Shown: piece by piece, positions 33,208 to 39,224 of the stretch
How the letters are laid out: each line of letters begins with the position of its first letter
How positions within the stretch are numbered: position 1 is the first letter of the stretch
Origin: Roseateles toxinivorans
GTDB taxonomy: Bacteria > Pseudomonadota > Gammaproteobacteria > Burkholderiales > Burkholderiaceae_C
DNA length: 39,224 nt
Assembly (NCBI GenBank): GCA_945898095.1
Contig: CAMDHE010000033.1
Coordinates: forward strand, 1-39,224
Direction of reading: 5' to 3'
Notes under the pieces: generated by a model
What the model was told of the DNA's origin: nothing
Database searches by the model: none
The model's input: the letters and a program-made list of their open reading frames with translations, nothing else
Position numbers and translations under genes: made by a program

Positions 33208-33723
33208 TCAATGCCCCAATTCCAGCGCCACCAGGAATCGCGACACCATGTTGTAGGCGCCGATCGTCACCATCAAATCGACCGTCTGGCGCTCGTCGAG
33301 GTGGCTGCGGACCTGCTCGTACAAGCTGGCGGGCACTTCGATATTGCGGGTCATCACATCGGTCAGGCTCAGCAGCGTCTGTTCGATCTCGTTCAGCCCT
33401 GTGCCGAGCTGTGCGGGGTCGCGCATCGCGTCGACCTGGGCTTGGGTCGCACCAGCTTTCAAGGCGATCGGCAGATGGGCTTCATATTCGTAGACCGCGC
33501 GGTTCAGCACGGCCACTCGCAGGATCACCAGCTCGCGCAGATAAGCCGGCAGGCTGTTGTGATTGCGCACGGCGGTCAGCAATTGCTCCCAGCCCTTGGC
33601 CATCGGCGGGCTGTTCAGCAGCACCTGGTAAAGCGGCGAGACGCGGCCGCGCTGCGCGGCGATGCTGGCTTCTATTTCTGCCAACTCGGGCTGAGTGCCC
33701 GGCAAGATCGGATTGATTCGCAT
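33208..33723 (-). CDS. Carboxymuconolactone decarboxylase (AhpD-like fold) family protein
   Basis: A 171-residue all-helical protein with the CMD fold: PAYLRELVILRVAVLNRAVYEYEAHLPIALKAGATQAQVDAM is the core signature, followed by TLLSLTDVMTRN and VDLMVTIGAYNMVSRFLVALE. The CxxC redox motif of AhpD is absent (AVLNRAVYEYEAH instead), so peroxidase activity is unlikely and a decarboxylase-like or unknown role is favoured. ATG 33723 is preceded by AGGGA in the right place and lies 14 bases after the stop of the upstream SDR, so it is the last gene of the leftward operon. It converges with the MFS-PlsC gene 78 bases away; that gap shows nothing of note. Confidence 0.88.
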   Translation of the reverse strand: MRINPILPGTQPELAEIEASIAAQRGRVSPLYQVLLNSPPMAKGWEQLLTAVRNHNSLPAYLRELVILRVAVLNRAVYEYEAHLPIALKAGATQAQVDAMRDPAQLGTGLNEIEQTLLSLTDVMTRNIEVPASLYEQVRSHLDERQTVDLMVTIGAYNMVSRFLVALELGH

Positions 33724-33737
33724 GGTTTTATTTCCCT

Positions 33738-34538
33738 TCAATCGCAGCGCACTGACATGCCGCCGTCGACGACCAGCTCGGCCCCGGTGATGAAGCGCGC
33801 TTCATCGCTGGCGAGGAACAGCACAGCGTTGGCGGTGTCGCGGCCGTCGCCCATGAAGGGCAGGGGGATGCGCGACTGGCGTTGCTTGAGCAGCGCCTCG
33901 ACATCGCCGCCGGCACGCTGTTTGGCCAGCCGCACATTGACCATCGGCGTGTACAGCTGCCCCGGAATGACGGTGTTGACGCGGATGCCTCTGCCCGCGT
34001 ACTGCACCGCCACGACGCGCGAAAACTGGATCACCCCGGCCTTGGCTGCAGCGTAGGCGACTTGCGCCGAGCCGGTCCAGCGCGTGCCCGAAGTCGATGC
34101 CATATTGACGATCGCGCCACGCCCGGCTTTTTCCATCAAGGGCAGCACCAGCTTGCAGGTGCGGAAGACGCTTTTCAGGTTGCGGTCGAACTGCTGGTCC
34201 CACAGCTCCTCGCTCATCTCGACCGGCCCACCCGCGGCCGAACCGCCGACGTTGTTGACCAGGATGTCGATGCTGCCGAAGCGCTGCATGCAGGCGGCCA
34301 CCGCGGCCGTGATCGAAGTCACGCTGGTGACATCGCATTGCGCCGTCTCGATCTCGCCACCGGCCGCACGCGCCAGCGCAACGGTCTCGGCCATGCTGTC
34401 GAGCGCGATGTCAACCGCAAAGACTCTTGCGCCTTCCTCGGCCAGCCTTACCGCAATCGCGCGGCCATTGCCCCAACCCGGGCCGACCGAACCTGCGCCG
34501 GTGATCAGCGCGACCTTGCCTTCAAGACGTTTTGTCAT
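33738..34538 (-). CDS. Short-chain dehydrogenase/reductase (first of three)
   Basis: A 266-residue SDR. The NAD(P)-binding N terminus reads VALITGAGSVGPGWGNGRAIAVRL (the glycine pattern is expanded compared with the classic TGxxxGxG), followed by the AVDI acidic residue that favours NAD, CDVTS, the NNVGGS motif, and catalytic Ser (NMASTSGTRW, near residue 148), Tyr162 and Lys166 in YAAAK. The C-terminal FLASDEARFITGAELVVDGG is typical. Its expanded N-terminal loop (SVGPGWGNGR) is also seen in the SDR at 35690 (GQQPGGTIGNGR), so these two are likely related paralogs. It sits between the REP-like palindrome and the CMD gene in the leftward operon. Substrate unknown. Confidence 0.93.
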   Translation of the reverse strand: MTKRLEGKVALITGAGSVGPGWGNGRAIAVRLAEEGARVFAVDIALDSMAETVALARAAGGEIETAQCDVTSVTSITAAVAACMQRFGSIDILVNNVGGSAAGGPVEMSEELWDQQFDRNLKSVFRTCKLVLPLMEKAGRGAIVNMASTSGTRWTGSAQVAYAAAKAGVIQFSRVVAVQYAGRGIRVNTVIPGQLYTPMVNVRLAKQRAGGDVEALLKQRQSRIPLPFMGDGRDTANAVLFLASDEARFITGAELVVDGGMSVRCD

Positions 34539-34582
34539 GGAAACTCATCAGTGAATAAACAAATCCGGCTCAAAACAAGCTG

Positions 34583-34634
34583 CTCGCCCTGAGCTTCGCC
34601 GCGTTCCGCCTTCGACAGGCTCAGGCCGAACGGT
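34583..34634. repeat. Degenerate REP-like palindrome
   Basis: CCTGAGC (34588-34594) and GCTCAGG (34619-34625) form the inner arms, extended by CTCGC and CCGAAC; the middle contains TTCG and TTCGACAG. This resembles the widespread extragenic palindrome of the GCCCTGAGC...GCTCAGGGCGAAC type found many times in proteobacterial genomes. It lies in the 118-base gap between two SDR genes. Confidence 0.55.
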
Positions 34635-34656
34635 TGTGAGGTTTTCGATCGGCCGT

Positions 34657-35448
34657 TCAAACAACCGTCGGCGTCGCTGCGCCATCCATCGCGATGATCG
34701 CGCCGGTCACATAACTGGCCCGCGGTGAAGCCAGGAACAGCACCATATTGGCGATTTCTTCCGGGTCGGCAACGCGGCCCAGCGGCAGGCCTTCGCCCGG
34801 GTCGGTCGGTGCGGGCCGGCCTTCGCTGGCGGCCAGCTTCGCGTCGACTTCCATCCGCTGCGTCATCCGCTGCGTCAGCACCGGGCCGGGGTTGATGCCA
34901 TTGATCCGCACGCCCTTGTCGGCATAGGCCACTGCCAGTCCGGCGCTGACCAGCATCAGCGCCGCATTGGCGGCGCCGCCGGCCAGATGGGTGGTGCGGG
35001 CGATCTTGCCGCCGGAGCCGATCACATTGATGATCACGCCGCTGCCGCGCTCGCCCATGCGCTTGACCACCGGGTCGATCATGTGGATATAGCTGAAGAA
35101 CTTGGCTTGCATCGCGTCATGCCAGACTTCGGGTTGCAGGTCTTGCGGTGCCGTGCGCTTGGCCGCACCGGCGCAGTTGACCAGGATGTCGACCGGGCCG
35201 AAGCCGGCTTCAGCCGCATCGAGCGCGGCTGCCGCAGCACCGGCATTTTGCAGGTCGGCGGCATGGACCGCCACCCTGGCATCCGGTATCGCTTGCAGCG
35301 CCAGCGCCGCTTGTTGCAAGCCCGTCGGATTGCGCGCGACCAGGCTGACGCGTGCGCCTTCGCGCAGAAAACCCTCGGCGCAGGCCAGGCCGATGCCCTT
35401 GCTGCCGCCGGTGATCAATACATGTTTGTCATTTAGTTGCAGATTCAT
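34657..35448 (-). CDS. Short-chain dehydrogenase-like protein with altered catalytic residues (second of three)
   Basis: A 263-residue SDR-fold protein. The coenzyme motif is regular: VLITGGSKGIGLACAEGF (Gly-rich loop at 14-20), followed by SLVARN (Arg suggests NADP), the HAADLQ segment and LVNCAGAAKR. In the active-site region the Ser is likely present (NVIGSGG, near 145), but the expected Tyr and Lys are not: the segment RTTHLAGGAANAALMLVSAG has His154 and Gly158 where YxxxK is expected. The C-terminal VLFLASPRASYVTGAIIAMDGA is normal. The start ATG 35448 is followed one base upstream by a 238-bp repeat element whose end supplies AGGA. It may act through another residue or be a binding protein. 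Confidence 0.88.
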   Translation of the reverse strand: MNLQLNDKHVLITGGSKGIGLACAEGFLREGARVSLVARNPTGLQQAALALQAIPDARVAVHAADLQNAGAAAAALDAAEAGFGPVDILVNCAGAAKRTAPQDLQPEVWHDAMQAKFFSYIHMIDPVVKRMGERGSGVIINVIGSGGKIARTTHLAGGAANAALMLVSAGLAVAYADKGVRINGINPGPVLTQRMTQRMEVDAKLAASEGRPAPTDPGEGLPLGRVADPEEIANMVLFLASPRASYVTGAIIAMDGAATPTVV

Positions 35449-35449
35449 G

Positions 35450-35687
35450 ATCCTAGATTCGGTAGTTGGACGCGGCCGAGTGGGCTGCGATGCGGTGCGC
35501 TGGCAAGGCGCGCCGACGCAGTGGACTGATGCCCACCAGGAGAAGCAACGCAGCCAGCGTGCCGTAGCGCGGTTCAATCGGCTGCGTAGCGTTCTCACCC
35601 ATTGGGTGAAGGCAGGCGGGCAGAGAAATCTCAATAGGCATGAAGCCTCCGAGGCGATGGTGAGCGGTCAACTGCTGAATCTAGGAT
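35450..35687. mobile_element. Candidate 238-bp non-autonomous element with inverted terminal repeats
   Basis: The left end ATCCTAGATTC (35450-35460) and right end GAATCTAGGAT (35677-35687) are perfect inverse complements. The similarity continues inward for about 24 bp with a few mismatches. An internal palindrome TCACCCA/TGGGTGA lies at 35595-35609. The element fills nearly the whole gap between two leftward SDR genes: its right end is two bases from one stop codon and its left end is one base from the next start codon. No transposase is encoded; a 72-codon frame inside is probably not a gene. No target-site duplication is apparent. The origin as a mobile element is inferred. Confidence 0.6.
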
Positions 35688-35689
35688 AG

Positions 35690-36502
35690 TCAGCCCCTTT
35701 TGGCCAGCAGGCCGCCGTCCACCGGAATCAGCACGCCGGTGATGTAGCGGGCCTCGTCACTGGCCAGAAAAACCGCCAGATTCGCCACGTCCCAGGCGGA
35801 GCCCATGAAACCCATCGGTACCAGCGCCTCGCGTTCGGCGCGCACCACTTCGCGTGCCACCCCGCGCTCACGGGCGCGGCGTTCGATCGCCATTGGCGTG
35901 TCGATCAGGCCCGGCAGAATCGCATTGGCACGCACGCCATGGGCGGCGTTTTCCATCGCAAGATGCTGGGTCATGGTGTTGATCGCACCCTTGCTGGTCT
36001 TGTAGGTCAGGTTCGGCCTGGCAGCCAGCGACGAGGTTGACGAGATATTGACGATGCAGCCCGACTTCTGGCGGATGAAATGCGGCAGCACATGCTTGCA
36101 GGTCATGAACATGCCTTTCAGGTTCATGTTCATCAGCGCGTCCCAGACCTCGGTGTCCATGTCGACCGTCTTGCGGTCGCCGGTCGAGCTGCCGACGTTG
36201 TTGTGCAGGATGTCGATGTGGCCATAGCGTTCGATGCAGGTCTGCGCGATCGTCCGGCAGTCGGCCTCGCGCGTGATGTCGGCCTGCAGCACCGAGGCCT
36301 CGCCGCCATATTGCTGCACCGCTTGCAGGGTGTCTTCGGCCCAGGCTGGGTTGATGTCGACCAGCAGCAGCGTTGCACCCTCCTGGGCAAAGCGTTCGGC
36401 CGTCGCGCGGCCATTGCCGATCGTGCCGCCGGGCTGCTGGCCCGCGCCGACGATGATCGCGATCTTGCCGGCGAGCCGGCCCTGTTTTTTGTCCATGTCC
36501 AT
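35690..36502 (-). CDS. Short-chain dehydrogenase/reductase (third of three)
   Basis: A 270-residue SDR. Residues 15-35 hold the expanded nucleotide loop IVGAGQQPGGTIGNGRATAERF. Then come LLVDI, QADITREADC, LHNNVGSS, and the catalytic triad Ser (NISSTSSLAAR, near 154), Tyr167 and Lys171 (YKTSKGA). The C-terminal FLASDEARYITGVLIPVDGG is typical. The start ATG at 36502 (or 36496) lies three bases after the stop of the chimeric gene, so they are co-transcribed. In the leftward run it is followed by the 238-bp element and the next SDR. Related to the SDR at 33738 by its loop insertion. Substrate unknown. Confidence 0.93.
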   Translation of the reverse strand: MDMDKKQGRLAGKIAIIVGAGQQPGGTIGNGRATAERFAQEGATLLLVDINPAWAEDTLQAVQQYGGEASVLQADITREADCRTIAQTCIERYGHIDILHNNVGSSTGDRKTVDMDTEVWDALMNMNLKGMFMTCKHVLPHFIRQKSGCIVNISSTSSLAARPNLTYKTSKGAINTMTQHLAMENAAHGVRANAILPGLIDTPMAIERRARERGVAREVVRAEREALVPMGFMGSAWDVANLAVFLASDEARYITGVLIPVDGGLLAKRG

Positions 36503-36505
36503 CTT

Positions 36506-36925
36506 TCAATCGATCGTGATCCGGCCTTCAGCGATGACCTTGCGCCAGCGGGCTTCCTCGCTGCGCACATAGCGGGTCAGCTCATCGGGTGTGCCCACGG
36601 CGGTGACCAGGCCTTCGCTTTCGACCCGGCTGCGGAAGATCGGCGCTTCGGTGGCGCGCTTGACCGCCAGGTTCAGCCTTGAGACCACCTCGGGCGGAGT
36701 GCCGCCGCTGGCAAAAACCGCATACCAGACATCGGCTGCAGAGCCGGCCGGGGTCGCCTCGACGCAGCGGCCATGGCGCCGCAGCAGCGTCGTGCCGAGC
36801 CGGCGTTCAAGTTCGGAAATCCTTTTGCTGACTGCCGAGGGCACCAGATGCACGCGCTCAGCGCCGTGCGAGAGGCTTTTCTCTTCGATCGCAGCGATCA
36901 GGATTTCAAGTGAAGACAGGTCCAT
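36506..36925 (-). pseudogene. Chimeric gene: LysR helix-turn-helix fused to Bug C terminus
   Basis: An intact 139-codon frame made of two unrelated parts. Residues 1-61 are a LysR-type HTH domain (MDLSSLEILIAAIEEKSL, PSAVSKRISELERRLGTTLLRR, ATPAG). From about residue 64 the protein becomes the end of a Bug-type periplasmic binding protein (DVWYAVFASGGTPPEVVSRLN, TPDELTRYVRSEEARWRKVIAEG), the same region seen at the end of the Bug gene at 26579. The LysR effector domain and the Bug signal peptide and N-terminal lobe are missing. The junction is near 36740-36748. The simplest reading is a deletion that fused a lysR gene to a downstream bug gene in frame. The product, if made, is cytoplasmic and could still bind DNA. 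The SDR operon follows directly. Confidence 0.85.
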
Positions 36926-36952
36926 GGGCGAAGATTGTCGCCCAGCCCCGTA

Positions 36953-39224
36953 TCACGCAGCCTGCATTGCAGCGTGGAAGCAAAAGCGGCTGCGACCCTC
37001 GGCCTTGGCCCGGTATTGCGCCGCATCGGCATGGGCCATCAGCTCGGTGAAATTGCCGCCATCGGCAGGAAACATCGCGATGCCGATGCTGCAGCTGATG
37101 GTCGCTTGCTGCCCGCCGGCCAACATGAAGGGCTGGCTCAGCAAGCGCAGCACATCGCCTGCGACCACCGCTGCGCCATCGGCCCCTTCGAGGTTTTCCA
37201 GCAAGAGCACGAATTCGTCGCCACCGAGCCTGGCCAGCAGATCGGTGTCACGCATCCGCTCCGAAATGCGCAGAGCCACCCGCTGCAGCAGATCGTCCCC
37301 GGCCGCATGGCCCCAGGCATCGTTGACCAGCTTGAAACGGTCGAGGTCGAAGAACAGCAAAGCGCCCTGGCTCTGCTGACGCTTGCTGACCGCCAGGGCA
37401 TGTTCGATGCGGGTCTGCAACTGGCGCCGGTTCGGCAGGCCGGTCAAGGCATCGTGCAGGGCCAGATGGGTCATTTCTTCGCTCAGGCGGAGGCTGGTCA
37501 GGTCGGTTGTGGTGCAGACATGGTTGAGCAACTCACCCTGCGGCCCGTAGACCGAGCGGATGGTGAATTGCTCGTAGTAGATTGCGCCGTTCTTGCGCCT
37601 GGTGCGGATTTCTCCCTGCCAACTGCCGGTGCTCTCGACGCTATGCCAGACCCGCTGGTAGAAGGCCTTGTCTTCCATGCCCGGTTGCAGCTCGCGCAGA
37701 TTTTGGCCGAGCAGATCTGCTTCGGTATAGCCTGAAATTTCAGTCATCGCCTGGTTGATCGAAAGGATCAGGCCGGCCGCGTCAGTGATGAAGGCGCCGG
37801 TCTCGATCTGCTCGAACAGCAGCGCCGCCCAGCGCTGCGACCGCAGCAGTTGGTTGCGTTCGGTGACATCGCGGATCACGCTCTGGATTGCCGGTTTGCC
37901 ATCGAAGGTCATGGTCCGGCTGCGAACTTCGGCATCGAAGCCCTCGCCATTCACCTTCAGGTACCTGACCTCGAACCGGGACGAAAAGCCGGCTTGAAAG
38001 GCCAGCTCCAGGCTCAACTTGCGCAAAGCGGGAAGGGTATCAGGCTGGACGAAGTCAGCAGCCCGCTTGCCGATCAGATCCAAGGCGGTGGCGCCGAACA
38101 TCGTGGCAGCCGCAGCGTTGACATAGACGAGCCGGCCTTCGCAGCCTACAACGATAGCGTCGGGCGACGCTTCGATCAGTTCGCGGTAGCTCAACTCGCT
38201 GAATTGCAGCATCTGGCCGGTTTCGGTGATCTTGTCCGATTTCTCCTGCAGCAAGCTGGCCGTGCGCGCCATCGCCATGGCGACCCATTGGGCTTCCTGG
38301 AAATGGACTTCGCTGACAGCTACCGCCTTGCCCTCGGCCAGCGCCTGGGCGGGTGCCAGCAGGCTGTTGACCGAGCGCGAAATCCTGTCGGCAACCAGCC
38401 ATGCCATCGCCAATGCCAGGCCGAGCAATGCCAATCCGGCCAGGCTCAGTTCGCCCAAGCTGCGCCAAAGCGGCGCCTCCAGGTTTTCCTGTGGCACGGC
38501 AACTGCTGCCGCCCATCTCGAGATCGGCGAGCGGCTGAAGGCGATCTGGCTTTCGATGCCGGCCAAGGTGGTGGCGACAAACGAACCCTGATTGGATGTG
38601 GTCCCACGCTTGAAACTGTCCGGAAACTTCCGGCCGACATAGGCTTCGGGCTCCTGGCTGCGGCCGGCTACGATGCCCTCGCTGTCGACGATCACACCGA
38701 GCCATGTGGCCGGCAGATGCTGATTTTGCATATTCCGGCTCAGCTGCTCGAACTTGTTGCTGAGCGACAAAATCAGGATGACCTGGTCGTTCACGATCAC
38801 CGGGACGTGGGTCTGGAATTTGTATTTACCTTCGATCGCGCCGAGAAAAATACCACCGCTCAAGGCTTCGGCAGTTTCGAAGACTTGTTTGATGCTGGCG
38901 ACATCGCCATTGACTGGCAAAGCTGCGCCCCAAGGCTGGCCGGTGTGGAGCAGCATTTGCCCGGACCTGTCGCTGACTGTGACCTGGGTTCCGAAGTCGA
39001 GCTTGGTCAGAAAGGCACTGGCCTTTCTGTGGAAGCCCTCAAGATCGCCCCGCAGCAACTCGGGTGCCAGTGCCAATGACTGTGCGACTTTCCGGTTGGC
39101 TTCCAATTGGGCATCGACGGCTGTGAGCAACCCCTTCGAAGCCAGCAGCATTTCAGCAATTTGCTGGCTCCGCCCTTTTTGATAATCCCTTTGCAGCATG
39201 AAGAATGCTGCAATCAGCGCAGGC
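36953..39224 (-). CDS. Diguanylate cyclase with extracytoplasmic sensor and PAS domains (5' end outside window)
   Basis: The frame is open to the right edge, so the N terminus is missing; the last visible residues upstream (LIAAFF) belong to a first membrane helix. An extracytoplasmic Cache-like sensor of about 240 residues follows, then a second membrane helix (LAGLALLGLALAMAWLVAD), a short HAMP-like linker, two PAS domains (ELIEASPDAIVVGCEGRLVYVN and EQIETGAFITDAAGLILSIN), and a GGDEF domain (HDALTGLPNRRQLQ, LLFFDLDRFKLVND, ARLGGDEF). The active-site GGDEF is intact, and an inhibitory RxxD site precedes it by five residues (RDTD). No EAL domain is attached. It should make cyclic di-GMP in response to an outside signal. 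It starts upstream of the SDR operon but its link to it is only positional. Confidence 0.93.
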   Translation of the reverse strand, partial: PALIAAFFMLQRDYQKGRSQQIAEMLLASKGLLTAVDAQLEANRKVAQSLALAPELLRGDLEGFHRKASAFLTKLDFGTQVTVSDRSGQMLLHTGQPWGAALPVNGDVASIKQVFETAEALSGGIFLGAIEGKYKFQTHVPVIVNDQVILILSLSNKFEQLSRNMQNQHLPATWLGVIVDSEGIVAGRSQEPEAYVGRKFPDSFKRGTTSNQGSFVATTLAGIESQIAFSRSPISRWAAAVAVPQENLEAPLWRSLGELSLAGLALLGLALAMAWLVADRISRSVNSLLAPAQALAEGKAVAVSEVHFQEAQWVAMAMARTASLLQEKSDKITETGQMLQFSELSYRELIEASPDAIVVGCEGRLVYVNAAAATMFGATALDLIGKRAADFVQPDTLPALRKLSLELAFQAGFSSRFEVRYLKVNGEGFDAEVRSRTMTFDGKPAIQSVIRDVTERNQLLRSQRWAALLFEQIETGAFITDAAGLILSINQAMTEISGYTEADLLGQNLRELQPGMEDKAFYQRVWHSVESTGSWQGEIRTRRKNGAIYYEQFTIRSVYGPQGELLNHVCTTTDLTSLRLSEEMTHLALHDALTGLPNRRQLQTRIEHALAVSKRQQSQGALLFFDLDRFKLVNDAWGHAAGDDLLQRVALRISERMRDTDLLARLGGDEFVLLLENLEGADGAAVVAGDVLRLLSQPFMLAGGQQATISCSIGIAMFPADGGNFTELMAHADAAQYRAKAEGRSRFCFHAAMQAA

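Noticed and set aside
35453-35671. A 72-codon minus-strand frame inside the 238-bp element
   Set aside because: It lies wholly within a repeat-like element and has no domain or ribosome-binding site. Copies would appear in databases as spurious small proteins.

Overview
The window is about 39 kb of GC-rich, densely packed, bacterial chromosome. Gene content and order (dnaX-ybaB-recR, mltD-gloB-methyltransferase-rnhA, alaA-hom-thrC-moeA-moaD, serB-mfd with ispD-ispF, Bug-type binding proteins, CaiB/crotonase genes) point to a betaproteobacterium of the order Burkholderiales. The family or genus cannot be fixed from the sequence alone. No rRNA, tRNA, CRISPR array, phage gene or transposase gene was found.

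Left part (1-11,400): the 3' end of dnaX, then ybaB and recR (replication and repair), a MAPEG membrane protein, and a leftward pair gloB-mltD. Rightward follow a SAM methyltransferase, rnhA and a conserved hypothetical. Leftward follow an NlpC/P60 hydrolase, a pair phoH (PIN-PhoH) and HAD phosphatase, a PrxQ/Bcp peroxiredoxin and an Mth938-domain protein. The bcp-phoH gap holds two hairpin terminators and possibly a short RNA or attenuated leader.

Middle (11,500-26,400): a rightward amino-acid and cofactor operon (alaA-hom-thrC-moeA-moaD) with overlapping starts and stops; a DEAD-box RNA helicase behind a promoter and a roughly 300-nt foldable leader; a cold-shock/DUF1294 membrane protein; then a leftward run RlmN-like radical SAM enzyme, RIO-family kinase, mfd, serB.

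Right part (26,500-39,224): a rightward accessory operon (Bug binding protein, CaiB/BaiF CoA-transferase, divergent crotonase) leading into ispD-ispF. After a non-coding gap carrying a 162-bp MITE-like palindromic element comes an MFS-PlsC fusion. A leftward accessory operon then reads diguanylate cyclase (cut by the window edge), a chimeric LysR-Bug gene, three short-chain dehydrogenases and a carboxymuconolactone-decarboxylase-like protein. Its gene gaps have been filled by a 238-bp inverted-repeat element and a REP-like palindrome.

The most notable points are the LysR-Bug chimera (apparently a deletion fusion), two undescribed-looking non-autonomous elements, one of which supplies the ribosome-binding site of the gene it abuts, the RlmN-like/RIO kinase pair upstream of mfd, and two enzymes (crotonase, SDR) that lack the usual catalytic residues of their families.
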